DNA from: an uncultured Pseudomonadota bacterium
GTDB lineage: Bacteria > Pseudomonadota > Gammaproteobacteria > Burkholderiales > CAIKXV01
DNA: 63,780 nt
Assembly: GCA_903831455.1 (NCBI GenBank)
Contig: CAIKXV010000037.1
Coordinates: forward strand, 1-63,780
Direction of reading: 5' to 3'
Shown: positions 28,637 to 37,356 of the stretch, piece after piece
Position numbering within the stretch: the first letter of the stretch is position 1
Layout of the letters: every line of letters starts with the position of its first letter
Program-made: the position numbers and the translations under genes
The notes under the pieces: generated by a model
The model's database searches: none
What the model was told of the DNA's origin: nothing
Seen by the model: the letters and a program-made list of their open reading frames with translations, nothing else

Positions 28637-29404
28637 TCAGAATTCCAGTTCCTCGCCACCCGCGAGCATCCGCGGCTCGTGGTGGCCGGCACAGGCCTGG
28701 ACCTCTTCCATGATCGCCTCGTATTCGCCGGGCTTGAGGTGCGTGATGTGGATTTCCGCGGAACGCTCCAGCCGATCGAGTTCGCGGCCCAGCATCTCCG
28801 GGCACAGGTGCCTGGACACGCGGGCGAGTTCCTGCTCGCGGTTGCTGAAGGCGGTCTCGATGATCAGGTGGCGCAGGTTCGCGATCGCGTTCACCTTCGG
28901 CCAGAACTCGTCGTTGACCGTGGTGTCCCCGGTGTAGACCAGGCTGCCCCGACCGCTGTCGAGGTGCCAGCCTGCCGCCGGCACCACATGGTGCGCAGGC
29001 AGGGCTCGCGCGATGCGCCCGCCGCCGATGTCCACCGGCTGGCCGATCTCGACCGGCTGGAAACGCAGCCAGGGCGCCGCCTCGCTCGGGATGCAGGTGA
29101 AGTCCGGCCACAGGTGCCAGTTGAACAGATGCCGGCGCAGCACATCGACCACCGCCGGCAGCGCGTAGACGGTCACCGGGGCCGGCCGCATCCAGCCGAC
29201 GGTGTCGAGCATCAGCGGCAACGCCGCCACGTGGTCGAGGTGGGCGTGCGATACGAACACATGGTCGATGCGCGCGAGTTGCTCGAGCGACAGGTCGCCG
29301 ACACCCGTGCCGGCGTCGAGCAGCGTGTCGGCGTCGATGGCGAACGAGGTCGTGCGCAGGCCCTCGCCGATTCCGCCGCTGCAGCCCAGCACACGCAACT
29401 TCAT
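28637..29404 (-). CDS. MBL-fold hydrolase, candidate 3',5'-cyclic-nucleotide phosphodiesterase
   Basis: A 255-residue metallo-beta-lactamase-fold protein starting MKLRVLGCSGGIGEGLRTTS. The dimetal motif SHAHLDH is at about 64-70; further ligand regions are ALPAHHVVPAAGWH, YTGDTT and ITHLKPGEY. It resembles class II cyclic-nucleotide phosphodiesterases annotated in betaproteobacteria. It lies directly downstream of a class III nucleotide cyclase (13-bp gap), so making and breaking the same messenger is the simplest reading. RNase Z-like hydrolases share the fold, so substrate is inferred. Confidence 0.78.
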   Translation of the reverse strand: MKLRVLGCSGGIGEGLRTTSFAIDADTLLDAGTGVGDLSLEQLARIDHVFVSHAHLDHVAALPLMLDTVGWMRPAPVTVYALPAVVDVLRRHLFNWHLWPDFTCIPSEAAPWLRFQPVEIGQPVDIGGGRIARALPAHHVVPAAGWHLDSGRGSLVYTGDTTVNDEFWPKVNAIANLRHLIIETAFSNREQELARVSRHLCPEMLGRELDRLERSAEIHITHLKPGEYEAIMEEVQACAGHHEPRMLAGGEELEF

Positions 29405-29417
29405 CGTGCCCTCGCTG

Positions 29418-31649
29418 TCACTTGGTGGTGAACGTGCACACCCCGTCCCAGCCGGGCGGCGGGGGCGCGATCCGGAACGCCTCGATGCGCTCGAGGTACA
29501 GCGAGTAGAGCCTGCGCTCGGGGAACCGCTTGTGGAGATTGAGCAACTGCACCTCCGCCATGTCCCAGTTCTGGCTGCGGAAGTGCTCGAGCGCTCGCTG
29601 GAACAGAGACAGCGGATCCAGCAGCGAACGGTCCACCTCGCCCCGACGCCCGAGCGGCTCGAAGATGGCCACGGGCGTGTCCTTGCCCTTGACCCGGACG
29701 CGGTCCAGTTCCATGTAGACGAAGCCGGGCGCCGCCTGGCACACCGACTCCGAAACGATGATATCAGCGCCGTATTCCTTTGTGATTCCCTCGAGGCGTG
29801 ACGCCAGGTTGACCGCGTCACCCATCACGGTATAGGCCACCCGGATATCGGAACCCATGTTGCCGACGCTCATGCGGCCGGTATTCAGTCCGACCCCGAT
29901 CCGGATCGGCGGCCAGCCACGCGCGGCGAAGTCGGCTTGCCGCGCGGATAATGTCCGCTGCATTTCAAGCGCGGCCTCGACCGCGTGGGCCGCATGGTCG
30001 GGATCGTCCAGCGGGGCTCCCCAGAACGCCATGATTGCGTCACCCATGTACTTGTCGATCGTGCCGCGATGGCCGTGGATGACCCGGGTGAGCGGACTCA
30101 GGAACTCGTTCATCAGCCGGGACAGTTCGCGCGGGTCCAGCCCCTCGGAAATGCTCGTGAAGCCGCGCACGTCGCTGAACAGCACGGTCATCTCGCGGCT
30201 TTCGCCCTCCATCGAAAAGCGGTCGGGATGGCGGGCCATCTCGTCGACGAGCTCCGGTGGCACGTACTGTCCGAACAGTCCGGTGATCTGCCGCTTGCCG
30301 CGCGCCTCGACGAAGAAGCCCCACGCCATGTTCGCGGCGAAGAGCAGCAGCACCAGGACGACGCCGGAGGCGATGGGCAGGATCAGCTGGCCCCAGCGCC
30401 AGACCACCGCGTCGAGGGCGACCAGCAGGATCAGCGCCCCGGCAGCGAGCAGGCTGGATCGCAGCGGCGACAACCGCGCGAGGGCGGCCACCAGGCCTAT
30501 CCCCAGCACGGCGAGCAGCAGGAACTCGGCTCCCATCACGTAGGGCGGACGCTGCCGGATCGAGCCGTCGAGCATCCCGGCGATCAGGTTGGCGTGGATT
30601 TCCACCCCGGGGTAGATCGGGTCGACCGGGGTCGAGCGCAGATCGAACAGCCCGGGGGCGCTGGTGCCCACCAGGACGATGCGCCGCGACAGCACGGCCG
30701 GGTCTGCCTTGCCCGACAGCACATCGGTGGCCGACACGTACGGGAAGCTGCCGCGCCCGCCCCGGTAGGGGACGTAGGCGCTGACCTGCTCGTCGACGGG
30801 TATGCGCAGGGGTCCGACGTTGAGCCACTCGAGCCCTGCGTACCCCCGCGACAGGGCGGATGACGACGGATAGCCGGGCTCGACGGGCGGCGAGCCCAGC
30901 AGCAGCCGCATCATCGCGAGCGAGAGGGACTCGTAGTAGGCGCCCGAGTATTCGGCGAGCATGGGTACGCGGCGCGCCACTCCGTCGGCGTCGGCCAGCT
31001 GGTTGAAGTGCCCGGCCGATTTCGCGGCCTGCTGGAGGGCCGGAAGATTGGCGCCGTAACCCTCCCAGCGCGTGAACCGGATGCCCCGGCCGGCGAAGGT
31101 GCCGGGGGCGATGACCGGCGCCGGCAGCGCCCCGATCCTGAGCGGCTTGTCGCCTGCGCTGCTGCCCTGGGCGGAGAAGTAGTAGCCGAGCACGACCGGC
31201 CGTCCCTCGAGGCGGGCGGCGAGCTGACGGTCGTGCTCGAGCCGCGGACGCAGCTCTCGCAGCAGGGACTCGAACCCGGGGACGCCGCGCAGTTCCGCCT
31301 GCGCGAGGGCCTCCAGGCGCCCGAGCCCGGAACTGTCGTCCGGCTCGGCGAACACGATGTCGAATCCGACCACGCTCGCCTGGTAGCGGTCGAACAGTTC
31401 GTCGACCAGCTTGGCCACCCGGTCGCGTGGCCACGGCCACCGTCCCTCGGCCTGCAGGCTGCGCTCGTCGATGTCGACGATCACGATCCGAGGATCCAGC
31501 CCGCCGGGCATGGTCAGGCGCAGGCGGGTATCGTAGGCAATGGCCTCCAGCCGCTCGATGAGCGGCAGGCGCAACCAGCCGGCCGCATGCGCCATGAAGG
31601 CGGCGACCAGACCGAGCCCGAGCAGTAACCTGGCTAGCTGGTTGCGCAT
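29418..31649 (-). CDS. CHASE2-class III adenylate/guanylate cyclase
   Basis: A 743-residue inner-membrane sensor cyclase. One N-terminal helix (8-24), a periplasmic CHASE2 domain (about 35-365), three transmembrane helices (372-445) and a class III catalytic domain (about 483-665). Metal aspartates lie in LFSDVRGFTS (D493) and KYMGDAIMAF (D537), the purine-contacting Lys at 533, and transition-state residues in VMGDAVNLASRLEG (609-621). A 75-residue helical tail follows. ATP is the likelier substrate but GTP is not excluded. Encoded between the FHA protein and the phosphodiesterase candidate. Confidence 0.93.
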   Translation of the reverse strand: MRNQLARLLLGLGLVAAFMAHAAGWLRLPLIERLEAIAYDTRLRLTMPGGLDPRIVIVDIDERSLQAEGRWPWPRDRVAKLVDELFDRYQASVVGFDIVFAEPDDSSGLGRLEALAQAELRGVPGFESLLRELRPRLEHDRQLAARLEGRPVVLGYYFSAQGSSAGDKPLRIGALPAPVIAPGTFAGRGIRFTRWEGYGANLPALQQAAKSAGHFNQLADADGVARRVPMLAEYSGAYYESLSLAMMRLLLGSPPVEPGYPSSSALSRGYAGLEWLNVGPLRIPVDEQVSAYVPYRGGRGSFPYVSATDVLSGKADPAVLSRRIVLVGTSAPGLFDLRSTPVDPIYPGVEIHANLIAGMLDGSIRQRPPYVMGAEFLLLAVLGIGLVAALARLSPLRSSLLAAGALILLVALDAVVWRWGQLILPIASGVVLVLLLFAANMAWGFFVEARGKRQITGLFGQYVPPELVDEMARHPDRFSMEGESREMTVLFSDVRGFTSISEGLDPRELSRLMNEFLSPLTRVIHGHRGTIDKYMGDAIMAFWGAPLDDPDHAAHAVEAALEMQRTLSARQADFAARGWPPIRIGVGLNTGRMSVGNMGSDIRVAYTVMGDAVNLASRLEGITKEYGADIIVSESVCQAAPGFVYMELDRVRVKGKDTPVAIFEPLGRRGEVDRSLLDPLSLFQRALEHFRSQNWDMAEVQLLNLHKRFPERRLYSLYLERIEAFRIAPPPPGWDGVCTFTTK

Positions 31650-31709
31650 CCCGTCACCCTGGTGGACCCGAACGCGGAGACCGCGCGGACGCGGGCCCCG
31701 CCAGCGCCA

Positions 31710-32576
31710 TCACGCGGGCTTGAGGAAGAACTCCATCTTGACCCCGGCCAGTTCGATGATGTCGTGGTCGTTCAGCTGGCGCGGCTGGGCGTCGAGCGGC
31801 ACGCCGTTGACCCGGGGAAACTGGGCCCCTTCGACATGGGTGATGAAGAATCCGTGCGGGCGCTTGGTGATCACCGCAACCTGCACGCCCGGCTTGCCCA
31901 GCGTGGTCAGATTCTTGACCAGGTCCAGCTCCTTGCCCGCTCCGGGACCGGTGAGGATCTGGATGGCCGCTGGCGGCTGGGATGCGGGCGGAGTGGTGAC
32001 CGGCGCGAAAGTCGGGGCGGGTGCCGGCGGCGGGGACACCGGCGCGGCAGCCGGGGCCATCGCGGCCCCCGGGGCCATCGTGGCTTCCGCGGACGCGGAC
32101 TCGATGCTGCTGGAGACCTCGGTCGCGGCGCGGATCACCGCAGCGGGATCGGCCATCGGCATCGGGCCGGCGCGCGTGACGGTCGCATCGGCTCCGGCGG
32201 CGACCGACGTGGACGTGGGACCCGCGGGCCGGGCCGCGGGCCGGAGCACCATCGTCTTCTCGAAGTCGCCCGAGGGCGCCTGCGAGGCCTTCTCGTTGAT
32301 GTACTTGAGCTTGTACTTGCCGATCTCGACGACGTCGTTGTGCTGGAGGAAGTGCTTCTTGACCGGGTTGCCGTTGACGGTCGTGCCGTTCGTGCTCCCC
32401 AGGTCTTCCAGGAACGAATCGTTGAGGATGGTGACGATCACGGCGTGCTCGCCGCTGACCGCGAGGTTCTCGATCCGCACGTCGTTGTGCGGCTTGCGCC
32501 CGATCGACGTGCGCTCCTTGACGAGTTCGACCTCGTCCAGAACCTGTCCGTCGACGCTGATGATGAGCTTCGCCAT
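31710..32576 (-). CDS. double-FHA-domain phosphopeptide-binding protein
   Basis: A 288-residue cytosolic protein. FHA1 (about 1-90) has all phosphothreonine-binding landmarks: SIGRKPHNDVRI, AVSGEHAVI and LGSTNGTTVNG. A Pro/Ala-rich linker (about 110-205) follows, with Thr residues (EKTMVLRP) that could be kinase targets. FHA2 (about 205-285) is divergent, keeping GKPGVQVAV, HGFFITHVEG and a VNG turn but lacking the Gly-Arg. Such proteins read Ser/Thr kinase output; the kinase and phosphatase are encoded immediately upstream. Confidence 0.9.
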   Translation of the reverse strand: MAKLIISVDGQVLDEVELVKERTSIGRKPHNDVRIENLAVSGEHAVIVTILNDSFLEDLGSTNGTTVNGNPVKKHFLQHNDVVEIGKYKLKYINEKASQAPSGDFEKTMVLRPAARPAGPTSTSVAAGADATVTRAGPMPMADPAAVIRAATEVSSSIESASAEATMAPGAAMAPAAAPVSPPPAPAPTFAPVTTPPASQPPAAIQILTGPGAGKELDLVKNLTTLGKPGVQVAVITKRPHGFFITHVEGAQFPRVNGVPLDAQPRQLNDHDIIELAGVKMEFFLKPA

Positions 32577-32593
32577 GGCCTACCCCTTATACC

Positions 32594-33430
32594 CTATTTG
32601 AGCCAAGACATGAAACGGGACATCCAGCCGGTCTCGCCCGAGAACCGGCCTTTCACGTGGACCAGGATCACCGACACGTTGTCCCGCCCGCCGTAGTCGT
32701 TCGCCATCTGCACCAGCTGGTCGGCCGCGAGCTGCAGGTTCGCCTTCAGGGTGTCCAGCGTGCTGTGGATCTCGGCATCGGGGATCATGTCGGAGAGTCC
32801 GTCCGAGCACATCAGGTAGATGTCGCCCGGAATCACCGGATACGTGTGGATCTCGGTCTCGACGACCGGATCGACGCCCAGCGCCCGCGTCACCAGGTTC
32901 TTGTTCATCGAATGCCGGGCATCTTCCCGCGAGATCATGCCGCTGTCGATCTGCTCCTGCAGGAGCGAGTGATCACGCGTGATCTGCTCGAAGCTGTCGC
33001 CTCGAAGACGATACAGCCGGGAGTCGCCGATATGACCGACGGTCACGCGGTTCATCGAGAACAGCGCGCAGACCAGGGTGGTGCCCATGCCTGCGTACTG
33101 GGGCTGCGTGAGCGCCGACTGGTGGATGGACCCGTTCGCCCGCGTGGCCTGCTCGCGCATGATCCGCTCGGTACGCGCGACGGCCTTGGCTGCGTCGCGC
33201 GCAGGCGCGTGCGGCTCGGCCAGCGCCTTCCCGACACCCTCGCGGATCATCTCCACCGCGATGCCACTGGCGACCTCGCCGGCGTTGTAGCCGCCCATGC
33301 CGTCGGCCAGTACCGCGAGACCGATCTGCGGATCGATCGCGACGCTATCCTCGTTGTGGGAGCGGACCATGCCAGGGTCTGAACAGTAAGCCATGGCGAG
33401 CGCGCTGGTGAGATCGGGAACTTGGGGCAC
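32594..33430 (-). CDS. PP2C-type Ser/Thr protein phosphatase (Stp1-like)
   Basis: A 278-residue PPM-family phosphatase. Metal motifs are SDPGMVRSHNEDSVAID (17-33), VLADGMGGYNAGEVA (41-55), CSDGLSDM (about 205-212) and GGRDNVSVILV (about 247-257), all complete. It should reverse phosphorylation by the CHASE2 kinase encoded 31 bp upstream; FHA, phosphatase and kinase genes are consecutive and codirectional. No membrane segment is evident. Confidence 0.95.
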   Translation of the reverse strand: MPQVPDLTSALAMAYCSDPGMVRSHNEDSVAIDPQIGLAVLADGMGGYNAGEVASGIAVEMIREGVGKALAEPHAPARDAAKAVARTERIMREQATRANGSIHQSALTQPQYAGMGTTLVCALFSMNRVTVGHIGDSRLYRLRGDSFEQITRDHSLLQEQIDSGMISREDARHSMNKNLVTRALGVDPVVETEIHTYPVIPGDIYLMCSDGLSDMIPDAEIHSTLDTLKANLQLAADQLVQMANDYGGRDNVSVILVHVKGRFSGETGWMSRFMSWLK

Positions 33431-33461
33431 GTCGGGAATCCGGTAATCGTCGGGATCGGAA

Positions 33462-36020
33462 TCAGGCCGGGCGCACGGGCGCGGACGGCAGGGTGGCCAG
33501 GCAGGCTCGCAGCGCGGCGGCCATCTCGTCGCCCGTTGCGAAACGCTGCTCGGGCTGCTTGGCGAGCGCGGTCTTGAGCAGGGACACGAGGCAGGCGGGC
33601 GCCTCGGCGCGGACCGCCGAGAGTTCGGCCGGCTCCTCGTTGGCGATGCGGAACATCAATTGCGCCATCGAATCGCCGCGGAAGGGCTGCTGGCCGCAGG
33701 CCAGCTGGTAGATCATCACCCCCAGGGAGAACAGGTCGGAGCGTCCATCGACCTTCTGCCCCGAGAGCTGCTCGGGCGACATGTAGGACGGCGTGCCCAG
33801 CACCATGCCGGTCTTGGTGCGGCTGGAGTCGGTGATGCGCGCGATGCCGAAGTCGGTGACCTTCACGGTGTCGGATTCGCGCTCGTACATGATGTTCGCA
33901 GGCTTCACGTCCCGGTGCACCACGTTGTTGCGGTGCGCGTAGGCGAGCGCCTCGGCCACCCGTGCGCCGATCGACAGCACCAGCGGCAGGGGCAGCAGGG
34001 CATCCGGGCGGGTGAATTCGACGAGGTCGCGCCCCTTCAGGAACTCCATCGCGATGAACGCGAGATCGTGCTCCTCGCCCGCGTCGTAGATCGTCACGAT
34101 GTTCGGATGCGCCAGCCGTCCGGCGGTCTGGGCCTCGCGGAAGAACCGTTCCTTGACCTCGGCGAGCTCGTCGCCCTCGAACTCCTGGGCGAGCGCCATG
34201 GTCTTGATCGCCACCACGCGGCCGATCTTCGGGTCGCGCCCCTGGTACACGACTCCCATCGCGCCCTTGCCCAGTTCGCGCTCGACTTCGAAGCGTCCCA
34301 GGCGCGGCTTCTCGGCGCCCGCGCCGATCACCAGCGCCCCTCCGGGGTGCTGCGTCCCCGCCCCGAGGATGACCGTGTTCTGCATCTGGACCGCCCGCTG
34401 GCTGCGCTCGGCGATGTCACGGAATTTCGGGTTGTAGTCGGCGATGTAGCGGAACACCGACTCGGCCTTGTTGAACTGCCGCTTGCGCTCGTAGTCGAGT
34501 CCGAGGTTGTAGAGCAGTTCCAGCACCGAATCCTCGACCGGCAGCTTGCGGAAGCAGTCGAAGGCCATGTCGAGCTGGCCCTGGCCCTGGTAGCCCAGGC
34601 CCAGCATGCGGTTGGTATGCGCGAGATCGACATCCGAGCGCTCCTTGCCGCGCTCGGTGAGCAGGAAGCGTCGGGTCGTCAACGCAAGATGCCCCAGCAG
34701 CAGCAGGGTGAGCGGCAGCATCAGCGGCACCCAGGTCGACTGCCCGACCATCAGGCCGAAGTGGGCAGCCAGCGCCAGCGCGAACAGGGCCGCGGTGATC
34801 GCCGCCCCGGTCGCCGCCTTCAGGCGAGGCAGCAGCAGCACGAGATACGCCAGCACGGCTGCGAAGGCCGCCCAGCGCACCGCCTCGCCCCAGGCGGGGG
34901 CGACGAAGAAGTTTTCCTGGAGGATGCTCGACACCGAGTGCGCCAGCGTCATCACGCCGGGCAGGTCGGTGGCGATCGGGGTGACCAGCAGCGAGCCGAC
35001 ACCGGCCGCCGTCGGGCCGATGATCACGATCTTCCCGCGGTACTTCTCGGGCGGGATGCGACCGGTCAGCACGTCGTAGAACGAATCGGGGGCGAACGCC
35101 GGCTTGCCCTCGGCGCCGCGATAGAAGAACGAGTGCATGAGCAGGCGGTCATCGGTGCGGATGGCGAGTCGACCCAGCCGCACGCCCTCCCCGGGGACGA
35201 CCTGGATATCGCGCGGGCCGAGGTTCAGGCTGCGCGCGGCGAGCAGCAGCGCAAGGGAGGGAAAGAACTGCTCGTAATGGCGCACCACGAGCGCGTCGGT
35301 TCGCACCGCTCCGTCGATATCGAGGTAGTAGTTGAGGTGCCCGACCCCGGCGGCCGCGCCGCCGACCTCGGCGATCGGGACGATCGGCCCCAGGGCGGAG
35401 ACCGGCAGCGAACCTTGTCCCGGCGCGGCGGTGACGGCATTGGCCGTGACGAACGCGGGCAGCGGCCGGTCCGGATTGCCCAAAGGCTCGCGGTCGAACT
35501 GCTGGAAGACCATCGGCAGGAGGGTCGAGCCGCTGGCGCGAATGCTGGCGGCCAGCGTGCGATCGGTGTTGAGTCCGGCCTCGACCGTACCCAGGATCTC
35601 CCCCGCCTGCGCGAGTTCCGCACCCGCGGCCCCGCCCACGGCCGAGAGCGCAGGCCCGGACAGCACTTCGCGCAGTTTCACGATGCCCGCATGGGCGGGG
35701 TTTCGCTCCGGGTCGAACTGCGGTTCGGTGAAGAAGACCGTGTTGCCGATGACCTTCGCCTGCGCGCGGGTGAGGATGTCGGTCATCCGCGCGTGGACAT
35801 CGCGCGGCCACGGCCAGCGCCCGATGTTCGCGATACTGGTGTCGTCGATGGCGATCACCGCCACCTGGGGCGAAGGCTCAGCGGAGGACAGCCGGACGCC
35901 GAGGTCGTAGGCCTTGCGGTCCAGGGCCTGCAGCAGTTCGCCCCCGGACAGCACGGCCAGCACCAGCGCGATCGCCGCGCCGATGAAACCGTCGCTTTTC
36001 CAGAATCCGGCTGCCTTCAT
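33462..36020 (-). CDS. CHASE2-TPR Ser/Thr protein kinase
   Basis: An 852-residue membrane kinase. One N-terminal helix (11-30), a CHASE2 sensor domain (about 40-370), three transmembrane helices (about 380-450), a TPR-like stretch (465-535), then a C-terminal eukaryotic-type kinase (577-840). Catalytic residues: G-loop LGKGAMGVVY (583-592), Lys606 in VAIKTM, Asp704 in HRDVKPANI, Asp723 in DFG, and the activation/P+1 loop GTPSYMSPEQLSG. Many bacterial kinases carry the kinase N-terminally; here it is C-terminal. Start MKAAGFWKSD chosen at 36020; an earlier ATG adds an Arg-rich non-homologous stretch. Confidence 0.94.
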   Translation of the reverse strand: MKAAGFWKSDGFIGAAIALVLAVLSGGELLQALDRKAYDLGVRLSSAEPSPQVAVIAIDDTSIANIGRWPWPRDVHARMTDILTRAQAKVIGNTVFFTEPQFDPERNPAHAGIVKLREVLSGPALSAVGGAAGAELAQAGEILGTVEAGLNTDRTLAASIRASGSTLLPMVFQQFDREPLGNPDRPLPAFVTANAVTAAPGQGSLPVSALGPIVPIAEVGGAAAGVGHLNYYLDIDGAVRTDALVVRHYEQFFPSLALLLAARSLNLGPRDIQVVPGEGVRLGRLAIRTDDRLLMHSFFYRGAEGKPAFAPDSFYDVLTGRIPPEKYRGKIVIIGPTAAGVGSLLVTPIATDLPGVMTLAHSVSSILQENFFVAPAWGEAVRWAAFAAVLAYLVLLLPRLKAATGAAITAALFALALAAHFGLMVGQSTWVPLMLPLTLLLLGHLALTTRRFLLTERGKERSDVDLAHTNRMLGLGYQGQGQLDMAFDCFRKLPVEDSVLELLYNLGLDYERKRQFNKAESVFRYIADYNPKFRDIAERSQRAVQMQNTVILGAGTQHPGGALVIGAGAEKPRLGRFEVERELGKGAMGVVYQGRDPKIGRVVAIKTMALAQEFEGDELAEVKERFFREAQTAGRLAHPNIVTIYDAGEEHDLAFIAMEFLKGRDLVEFTRPDALLPLPLVLSIGARVAEALAYAHRNNVVHRDVKPANIMYERESDTVKVTDFGIARITDSSRTKTGMVLGTPSYMSPEQLSGQKVDGRSDLFSLGVMIYQLACGQQPFRGDSMAQLMFRIANEEPAELSAVRAEAPACLVSLLKTALAKQPEQRFATGDEMAAALRACLATLPSAPVRPA

Positions 36021-36363
36021 GCTTCCCCACGTCCGCCTGCGGCAGGCTCCTCGCCTGCACCCGTCTTCCGGATCGGCCCGATGCCGCCCGTCGTCCGGCA
36101 ATCCTTATTGGCGACCCGTCACGGACACTCTTTAGGCCCGCGATGCATGGCAGTCGCGCGGGGCGACCGTGACCCTCGTCCGTCCGGACCGTGCACGCGC
36201 CCGCACGCGCACGGTCATTCGTTCATGCGCTTTCCCCGCCCCGCTCGCAAAGTGCATGATTCCGAATGGATTGTAGACGATCGCGCCACTGCGCACCATG
36301 CCGCGGACCGGCGATCGGGAGCACCGTGCGGCGGAGGGTGTCCGCCCGGTGCGGACGGCGGAC
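36021..36363. other. 343-bp intergenic region upstream of the signalling operon
   Basis: No gene I can support. On the minus strand a TACAAT hexamer (36275-36270) could be the -10 of the kinase-led operon, with a leader of about 245 nt, but no -35 is visible. A 94-codon minus-strand frame across this region has no family features. Confidence 0.4.
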
Positions 36364-37296
36364 TCAGGTACCGAGGAAAGCCCCGGCAGCAACCCCGCCG
36401 GCGGCGGCGAATTCACCGGCGCCGCATTTGCGCCCCTCGTCGGGCTTGACTCGCAGGACCTCGATCCGCCCGCCCTGGCAGCCCACCTTGAAACTGTCGG
36501 CCGTCACCTCTGTCACCTCGCCGACTTTTCCGACCGTGTCGCCGAACCGGCGGTAGGGATGGCGCCGCGCCTCGAAGATCTGCAGCTTGCGACCGTTCAC
36601 GGTGGTCCATGCACCCGGGGCCGGATTGCAGCCGCGGATCAGGTTGTAGACCTGGTCGACGTGGTTGGCCCAGTTGATGCGTGCCTCCGCCTCCCGGCAC
36701 CAGCCCTCGTAGGTCGCCCGGGATTCATCCTGGACCGTTTCGACATGGCGTCCGCCGACCACGAGGTCGGCGGCCTCGACCATCGCCGCCACGCCCATCG
36801 GGTAGAGCTTGTTGAAGTAGACCTCGCCGATCGTCTCGTCGGGTCCGATCTCGCAGGTCTTCTGCAGGATGACCGGTCCCTCGTCCAGACCGTCGGTCGG
36901 GCGGAAGATCGTGAGTCCGGTGCGGGTATCGCCCCGGATGATCGGCCAGTTGATCGACGACGGCCCGCGATAGAGCGGCAGCAGCGACGGGTGGTACTGG
37001 ATGGTGCCCAGCCGCGGGATGTTCACGAACGACTGCGGGGCGAACTGCAGCACGTAGGCCATGATGCCGATGTCCGCGTCGAGCGCGCGCATCGCGGCCT
37101 CGGCCTCGGGGCTCTTCAGCGACGGGAACTGGTGCACGGCCAGCCCCGCCTCGAGCGCCGCCGTCTTGAGCGGGTCGGGCTTGCCACCGGCCTTCTCCGG
37201 GGCGCAGAACACCGCGGCCACCGTGTCTCCGCGCTTCAGGAACGCCTCCAGCGCCGACTTGCCGAAGTCCTGCTGACCGATGATCACGACCTTCAT
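36364..37296 (-). CDS. stand-alone 10-formyl-THF hydrolase/formyltransferase-domain protein
   Basis: A 310-residue folate-dependent formyltransferase fold. The N-terminal part has a Rossmann-like start (MKVVIIGQQDFGKSALEAFL) and the catalytic loop QYHPSLLPLYRGPSSINW (about 100-117) with the active-site His, then TDGLDEGPVILQK with the catalytic Asp. The C-terminal part (about 205-300) has ATYEGWCREAEARINW and LIRGCNPAPGAWT. This pattern is closer to the N-terminal hydrolase domain of 10-formyl-THF dehydrogenase (ALDH1L1) than to Fmt, but the aldehyde dehydrogenase half is absent. It is the last gene of the oxc-frc operon, so it probably moves formyl groups to or from folate. Confidence 0.85.
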   Translation of the reverse strand: MKVVIIGQQDFGKSALEAFLKRGDTVAAVFCAPEKAGGKPDPLKTAALEAGLAVHQFPSLKSPEAEAAMRALDADIGIMAYVLQFAPQSFVNIPRLGTIQYHPSLLPLYRGPSSINWPIIRGDTRTGLTIFRPTDGLDEGPVILQKTCEIGPDETIGEVYFNKLYPMGVAAMVEAADLVVGGRHVETVQDESRATYEGWCREAEARINWANHVDQVYNLIRGCNPAPGAWTTVNGRKLQIFEARRHPYRRFGDTVGKVGEVTEVTADSFKVGCQGGRIEVLRVKPDEGRKCGAGEFAAAGGVAAGAFLGT

Positions 37297-37356
37297 GGAC
37301 TGTCTCTCCGTATGCGAATCAGGGGGCGCGCGGCCCGTGGCCGTCCGCCCCGGGGA

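Noticed and set aside
36132-36416. 94-codon minus-strand frame between the formyltransferase-like gene and the kinase
   Set aside because: No ribosome site or family features, and it overlaps the formyltransferase gene. Kept only as intergenic.
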